DNA from: Eubacterium sp.
GTDB taxonomy: Bacteria > Bacillota > Clostridia > Oscillospirales > Acutalibacteraceae
DNA: 35,990 bases
Assembly (NCBI GenBank): GCA_015655975.1
Contig: DVEP01000002.1
Location: 1-35,990, forward strand
Reading direction: 5' to 3'
Under the pieces are notes generated by a model, which ran no database searches, was not told the DNA's origin, and saw nothing but the letters and a program-made list of their open reading frames with translations. The translations under genes and the position numbers were made by a program. Below, in pieces: positions 32,065-35,990 of the stretch. Every line of letters starts with the position of its first letter. Within the stretch, counting starts at the first letter, position 1.

Positions 32065-32755
32065 AGACGAGTTTTTAAAACAACTTAATAATTGCCTGTC
32101 TGCACTTTCTCCTGATGAAAGAAAAGATGCAATACGATACTATGTAGAATATTTTGATGAGGCAGGAAAGGAAAATGAAACACGCATTTTGCTTGAACTC
32201 GGTTCGCCTGAAGAAACGGCAAAAGCGATTTTGACAGACTATGGTTACGATACCGAAATTCCGAAAAGCAACGGGAAAAAAGCACAGGAAAATGTGAAAG
32301 ATTTTGTGAACGCCTGTATAAATGACCCTGATGTGAAAAATATAGCGAAAAAATCAGGCAGTAAAATAGCAGAGTTTTCTAAAAAAGTGTTTGCAGTTCT
32401 TAAAAAAGTGTTTAAATGGTGCTGTAAAACAATTTTAACATTTGCGGCAGTGTTTTCTGTTTTGTTTTTGGCATTTTTTGTTTTTGGAACAATTGCTTTT
32501 GTTTTTGCTGTCGGAATAGCGTCTGTTTTGAGTGCAGTTGTTTTGCTCATTTGCTCTTTGTTCGTTGTTTTCACAGACCTTGCAACAGGCTCTGTCGGAA
32601 TAGGCGGCGCATTTGTTTTGTCCGCTTTGGGAATACTCATTACCACTTGCGGATACAAAGTGCTTGAAAAAACAAGTTCGCTTTTCAAGAAAATATATGT
32701 TAAATTCAAAGAAAAGTTTTTTGCAGGAAAGGAGAAGAAAAATGAAGAAAATTAA
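32057..32755 (+). CDS. HAAS-domain/DUF1700 membrane protein
   Basis: This 232-residue protein has the HAAS/DUF1700 helical part at its start (DEFLKQLNNCL, then SPDERKDAIRYYVEYFDEAG and LGSPEETAKAILTDYG). About four transmembrane helices follow in the second half (about 125-215). The start is TTG 32057 inside the end of padR, with GGAG upstream. Family members are thought to carry signals between the membrane and the PadR regulator. It overlaps the next gene by 14 bases. Confidence 0.88.
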   Translation: MNKDEFLKQLNNCLSALSPDERKDAIRYYVEYFDEAGKENETRILLELGSPEETAKAILTDYGYDTEIPKSNGKKAQENVKDFVNACINDPDVKNIAKKSGSKIAEFSKKVFAVLKKVFKWCCKTILTFAAVFSVLFLAFFVFGTIAFVFAVGIASVLSAVVLLICSLFVVFTDLATGSVGIGGAFVLSALGILITTCGYKVLEKTSSLFKKIYVKFKEKFFAGKEKKNEEN

Positions 32756-34178
32756 ACTTCCTAAATCATTGTTGGTAAAGTTCTCTTGTGTCCTGCTTGT
32801 ACTTGGTGTTGCGATAATGACTTTTGGCTTTATGAAAGGTCCGAGCGGTTATATTTACTATATGAACGGAATTAAAACGGGGAATAGTTTGAAAGAAACA
32901 AATATTTTGGAAAAAACCGAACCGTTTAACGAAATTCAAATTGACAGTATATATCAGAATATTGAAATCAAAAGCGGCGAAGATTACAGCGTTTCAATCA
33001 ATTCAAAAACACCGTACATAACACCGAAGTTTGTTGTTGAAAACGGTGTTTTGACTGTTGACTATGTGTCTAAAAATACGGACAGCAAAATCTCGGTAAA
33101 CATAACTCCGAATACATACGAGCAAGTAATCATTATAACAGTTCCCGAAAATGTAAAAATCAGTTCGCTTAAAATTAATTTTGATAAAGAAAATTCATAT
33201 AACATAGCGCCAAACCAAAATTTTCTCGGCATTAATGCTTCAAACTATGTTGAATTGAAAAATATCAGTATTGAAAATTTGGAATATCAGTATATACCTT
33301 CAGAATTGAAAATAAACGAATGTAATATAGACAATCTTAACTTAGATGAATGCAAAGATGCAAATATTGATAACACTTCAATCGGTACTTTTATTTATAA
33401 CCATATCAATACCTTGAAATTTGACAATTGTAAAGCAGAAAATATTGTTGCACAGGAAAACAGCGACAATTCTTTAGGAAATATTTATTTCGTAAATGCA
33501 GAAATCAAAAAAGCAAACATAAATTGTGAACATTTCTCTGCTAAAGACAGTAATTTTGTAAATCTTACTTATAACGCTTCAATGAACGCTGATTTTGATA
33601 AATGCAAGTTTGAAAATGTAAACGGTGTTTCTGCCGACGAAACGACAATGAGTGTTGTCGGAAATATTGACGACTATTCTTTGGACTTAAAAGCCGAAGA
33701 TTCTGCAAAGATTGTTACAAAAATAGTGGACTGTACAGACCCGTACTATCAACTTGGCTACGATACCGAAGAAACTCTTTCTATGGGTACAGTGAAGGTG
33801 TATGAAAACGAAAATTCGGATGTTTATGAAAGACTTTTATACTCAAATTCATATATTGAGCACGGTTCAAAGATGAACGAAAATGCTGATGAAACAGTAG
33901 AGTTTGTTTTAGTAAACGCTAAAAGAGAAGTTAAGTATTTTGTTGAAGATGAAGAAGTATATTACATTACAGATTCAGGCGACTCGGTTGTAAGCGATAT
34001 TGAAAGTTTTAATACCATAAGATTGGAAGAAGTCGAAGAGAGATTTTCAGATTCCGTAATTACCGTGAATTCCGAAAAATACTATAACGGCTCGTACAAA
34101 GCTCAATCAAAAACTGATACAAAAAAATCAATTTCCATAAGTTCGACACAAGGAAATGTTAAGGTGTCTTTTTCTTAA
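32742..34178 (+). CDS. Membrane-anchored DUF4097-like beta-repeat protein
   Basis: This 478-residue protein has an N-terminal helix (about residues 13-33). An outside domain of stacked beta strands follows, with recurring N/D-I-x-x-L-N-type turns (for example NECNIDNLNLDECKDANIDN). This fits the DUF4097/adhesin-like solenoid that usually follows HAAS proteins. The start chosen is ATG 32742 behind AAAGGAG; a longer frame to 32613 lies inside the HAAS gene. The last 100 residues are acidic. It ends 12 bases before the glycosyltransferase gene with no terminator. Confidence 0.75.
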   Translation: MKKIKLPKSLLVKFSCVLLVLGVAIMTFGFMKGPSGYIYYMNGIKTGNSLKETNILEKTEPFNEIQIDSIYQNIEIKSGEDYSVSINSKTPYITPKFVVENGVLTVDYVSKNTDSKISVNITPNTYEQVIIITVPENVKISSLKINFDKENSYNIAPNQNFLGINASNYVELKNISIENLEYQYIPSELKINECNIDNLNLDECKDANIDNTSIGTFIYNHINTLKFDNCKAENIVAQENSDNSLGNIYFVNAEIKKANINCEHFSAKDSNFVNLTYNASMNADFDKCKFENVNGVSADETTMSVVGNIDDYSLDLKAEDSAKIVTKIVDCTDPYYQLGYDTEETLSMGTVKVYENENSDVYERLLYSNSYIEHGSKMNENADETVEFVLVNAKREVKYFVEDEEVYYITDSGDSVVSDIESFNTIRLEEVEERFSDSVITVNSEKYYNGSYKAQSKTDTKKSISISSTQGNVKVSFS

Positions 34179-34190
34179 AAAGGTGATATT

Positions 34191-35033
34191 ATGAATGTTT
34201 TAGTTACTCTTGACTCAAATTATGTAAACCCTCTTTGCAGTATGCTAAGGTCTTTGTTTTATTCAAATTCAAAAGAAAGTTTCAGAATTTTTGTCGCTCA
34301 TTCAACTTTGACAGAGCGTGATTTTATGCAAATCAATTCTGTTTGTAACGGATATAATGTTTCGGTAGAATCTGTTTTGCTTGATGACAGCTATTTTGAA
34401 AATGCACCTCGTTGTTCAAGAATAACAAAAGAAACATATTATAGACTTTTTGCGCCGTTGTATTTGCCGAAAGATGTTGACAGAGTTCTTTACATTGACC
34501 CCGACACAGTTGTTATCAACCCTATTTCATCTTTTTATAACTTGAATTTCGGCGACGGAGTAATTGCAGGGGCAGGGCACTTGAGCGGTTTTTTAAATAC
34601 CGTCAACAGAATTCGCCTTAAAATGAAAAATACAAAGGTGTATGTCAACGCGGGTGTGTTGTTGATGAATATTGAAAAACTCAGAGAAAACTTTGATACG
34701 CAGGTAATTTTTGACTATATATCAAAAAATGAAAAGTGGCTTTTTCAGGCAGACCAAGATGTAATTAATGCCATTTACGACGGCAAAATTGTTTTGTTGG
34801 GTGAAGATGTTGTAAATCTTGACGAAAAATGTTTTACAAGAGTACTCAACAATAATACGGTAAAAAAAGCGTATGAGTATGTAAACAAACACACTATGAT
34901 TGTGCATTTTGACGGAAAAAATAAACCTTGGAAACCTGATTATAAGGGAAATCTTTTGTGTTATTACGCTCCGTTCGGAAAAGATAGTAAGGTCGAGAAA
35001 AAAGGTCTTATTTCAGAGGGTGTTGCATATTGA
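34191..35033 (+). CDS. Glycosyltransferase family 8 protein
   Basis: This 280-residue retaining glycosyltransferase of the GT8 type has TLDSNYVNPL at its start and Asp103-Pro104-Asp105 (YIDPDTVV) as the metal motif. It also has VNAGVLLMN, QADQDVIN and HFDGKNKPWK, in the usual order. No membrane helix is seen; it is cytoplasmic or peripheral. AAGGTGA lies before the ATG. It likely transfers a sugar to a cell-envelope glycan or lipid. It is coupled to the next gene by a four-base overlap. Confidence 0.92.
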   Translation: MNVLVTLDSNYVNPLCSMLRSLFYSNSKESFRIFVAHSTLTERDFMQINSVCNGYNVSVESVLLDDSYFENAPRCSRITKETYYRLFAPLYLPKDVDRVLYIDPDTVVINPISSFYNLNFGDGVIAGAGHLSGFLNTVNRIRLKMKNTKVYVNAGVLLMNIEKLRENFDTQVIFDYISKNEKWLFQADQDVINAIYDGKIVLLGEDVVNLDEKCFTRVLNNNTVKKAYEYVNKHTMIVHFDGKNKPWKPDYKGNLLCYYAPFGKDSKVEKKGLISEGVAY

Positions 35034-35740
35034 TTAAAAAAATTAAGGACTATTTGGGAAAAATTCCGAAAGCAACTATCATCTCGTCGGTTGCAGGCGC
35101 TGTCGTGTTTGCGATTGTTTTGCTTGCATTGTGGCTTACATTCGGCAAAAAAATGACTGTTTTCATTTCTGACCCTGTTACTTTCAAGGCGTGGCTCGGT
35201 CAATATGACGGTTTCAGTCAGGTCGTGTTTGTACTCATCAGAAGTTTGCAGACCGTTGTAAAATTCTTCCCTGCAGAGCCTTTAGAAATTGGCTCGGGCT
35301 ATGCTTTCGGTACATTCGGCGGTTTAGCATGGTGTCTTTTAGGTTCTTTTTTAGGCTCGCTTGTGATTGTTTTGCTTACGAAAAAGTTTGGAGTAAAGTT
35401 TGTAAATAAGTTTATACCGACAGATGACATAAATTCTTTGGCTTTTTTGAAAAACAAGAAAAAATTAATGATGTTCATTTTTATTTTCTATTTGATACCA
35501 GGCACGCCGAAAGATATAATGACCTATGCAGCGGGACTTACAAAAATAAGCATGACAAAGTTTTTGCTTGTAACGACAATAGCAAGAATACCGTCGATTA
35601 TAACATCTACTTTCTGCGGAAGTGCTTTTGGAGAGGGCAATAAAATGCTTGCTTTGGCAGTGTTTGTCGCTACCGCAGTTTTCAGCGTTGCCTGTGCCTT
35701 TATCTATAAAAATAAAAGTGCGGCAAAAGCAGAAAATTAA
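35030..35740 (+). CDS. TVP38/TMEM64-type (DedA superfamily) membrane protein
   Basis: This 236-residue protein has about six hydrophobic segments. The VTT-domain core is FFPAEPLEIGSGYAFG followed by a Gly-rich membrane part (LLGSFLGSLVIVLLTKKFG) and FYLIPGTPKDIMTYAAG. Proteins of this group have been linked to lipid scrambling or carrier recycling in the membrane. The start is TTG 35030 in the end of the glycosyltransferase gene. The pairing suggests envelope glycolipid work, but that is inference. Confidence 0.88.
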   Translation: MIKKIKDYLGKIPKATIISSVAGAVVFAIVLLALWLTFGKKMTVFISDPVTFKAWLGQYDGFSQVVFVLIRSLQTVVKFFPAEPLEIGSGYAFGTFGGLAWCLLGSFLGSLVIVLLTKKFGVKFVNKFIPTDDINSLAFLKNKKKLMMFIFIFYLIPGTPKDIMTYAAGLTKISMTKFLLVTTIARIPSIITSTFCGSAFGEGNKMLALAVFVATAVFSVACAFIYKNKSAAKAEN

Positions 35741-35787
35741 ATCTATTGAAATATATAATGTATAGCGAAAAATTATAAATTACAAAT

Positions 35788-35815
35788 AAAACCCTGTTCA
35801 AATGAACAGGGTTTT
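35788..35815. terminator. Bidirectional terminator
   Basis: AAAACCCTGTTCA (35788-35800) pairs with TGAACAGGGTTTT (35803-35815). It separates the TVP38-type gene from a convergent gene. Confidence 0.88.
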
Positions 35816-35824
35816 ACATTTGTT

Positions 35825-35990
35825 TTAATATTTAACTACTTCTGATTTAAGAACAAAGCCGTAGTACCAATTGTCTCCTTCATAGTATGAAACTGCGTAC
35901 CAATCGCCGATTTCATAGTCAAGATAGAGAAGGTTTCCTTTGTTTCTGCTTGAAACGATTTTGGCGTCTTTGCTCGGGCTTTCTCTTAAA
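35825..35990 (-). CDS. C-terminal end of an SH3-like domain protein (partial)
   Basis: The minus strand is open from the window edge to a TAA at 35827-35825, giving 54 or so residues. They include RESPSKDAKIVSS, YEIGDWYAVSYYEG and NWYYGFVLKSEVVKY. The pattern of short beta strands with WYAV and WYYGFV is that of bacterial SH3 domains that bind cell-wall peptides. The start and the rest of the protein lie outside the window. Confidence 0.75.
   Translation of the reverse strand, partial: LRESPSKDAKIVSSRNKGNLLYLDYEIGDWYAVSYYEGDNWYYGFVLKSEVVKY

Noticed and set aside
32613..32741. Longer start for the DUF4097-like protein
   Set aside because: It lies in another frame of the HAAS gene; ATG 32742 has AAAGGAG and begins the membrane anchor.
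1..35990. CRISPR array, insertion sequence or prophage
   Set aside because: No evenly spaced direct repeats, transposase, integrase or phage structural genes are visible.

Overview
The window looks like chromosomal DNA of a low-GC, strictly anaerobic, fermentative Clostridia bacterium, most likely of the Ruminococcaceae/Oscillospiraceae type. This is inferred from gene content, not from a marker-gene search. It carries both an oxygen-sensitive pyruvate formate-lyase with its activase and a large one-chain pyruvate:ferredoxin oxidoreductase. It also has a phosphofructokinase of the pyrophosphate-dependent kind, NAD synthetase, folD and lgt. Several genes start with TTG or GTG behind good ribosome binding sites. 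I saw no phage genes, transposase or CRISPR array.

Layout. 1-735: the 3' end of an unidentified membrane protein with an apparent frameshift, a probable 60-nt hairpin RNA on the minus strand, and tRNA-Leu(UAG). 736-3241 (minus): a YhgE/Pip-type membrane protein and a small membrane partner. 3370-7095 (plus): pflB, pflA and a PPC/DUF296 protein. 7195-9465: a phosphodiesterase-type enzyme and an organophosphate-antiporter-type transporter that diverge from a promoter with a shared -10 box. 9604-11296: PPi-type phosphofructokinase and an acetyltransferase. 11345-11809: a YfcE-type phosphoesterase. 11873-12731: three small unknown proteins in one operon. 12786-14075 (minus): an M28 peptidase with membrane helices set inside its catalytic domain. 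14076-14913: a structured leader, an unusual GC-rich tRNA-like repeat, and tRNA-Arg(CCG).

14914-16512: a tail-anchored phosphoesterase and a DUF1893 protein. 16597-17169 (minus): an acidic protein of unknown function. 17341-20008: NAD synthetase and a membrane-anchored low-complexity protein. The NAD synthetase has glycine in place of the glutaminase nucleophile cysteine. 20265-22708: a secreted protein with two tandem 195-residue repeats, followed in the same operon by a 33-residue peptide. 22968-26507: pyruvate:ferredoxin oxidoreductase. 26679-31577: a tight operon of YfmF/YfmH-type M16 proteins, lgt, folD and an acetyltransferase. 31741-35740: a second tight operon of a PadR regulator, a HAAS/DUF1700 protein, a DUF4097-like protein, a family 8 glycosyltransferase and a TVP38-type membrane protein. 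35825-35990 (minus): the end of an SH3-like protein.

The metabolic genes fit sugar fermentation: PPi-dependent glycolysis feeds pyruvate to formate/acetyl-CoA (PFL) or to acetyl-CoA plus reduced ferredoxin (PFOR). The best leads for undescribed biology are the secreted repeat protein with its short peptide, the three-gene small-protein operon, the NadE active-site change, the minus-strand hairpin RNA and the GC-rich tRNA-like repeat. Promoters and terminators were found by eye from -35/-10 boxes and hairpins and have not been tested.
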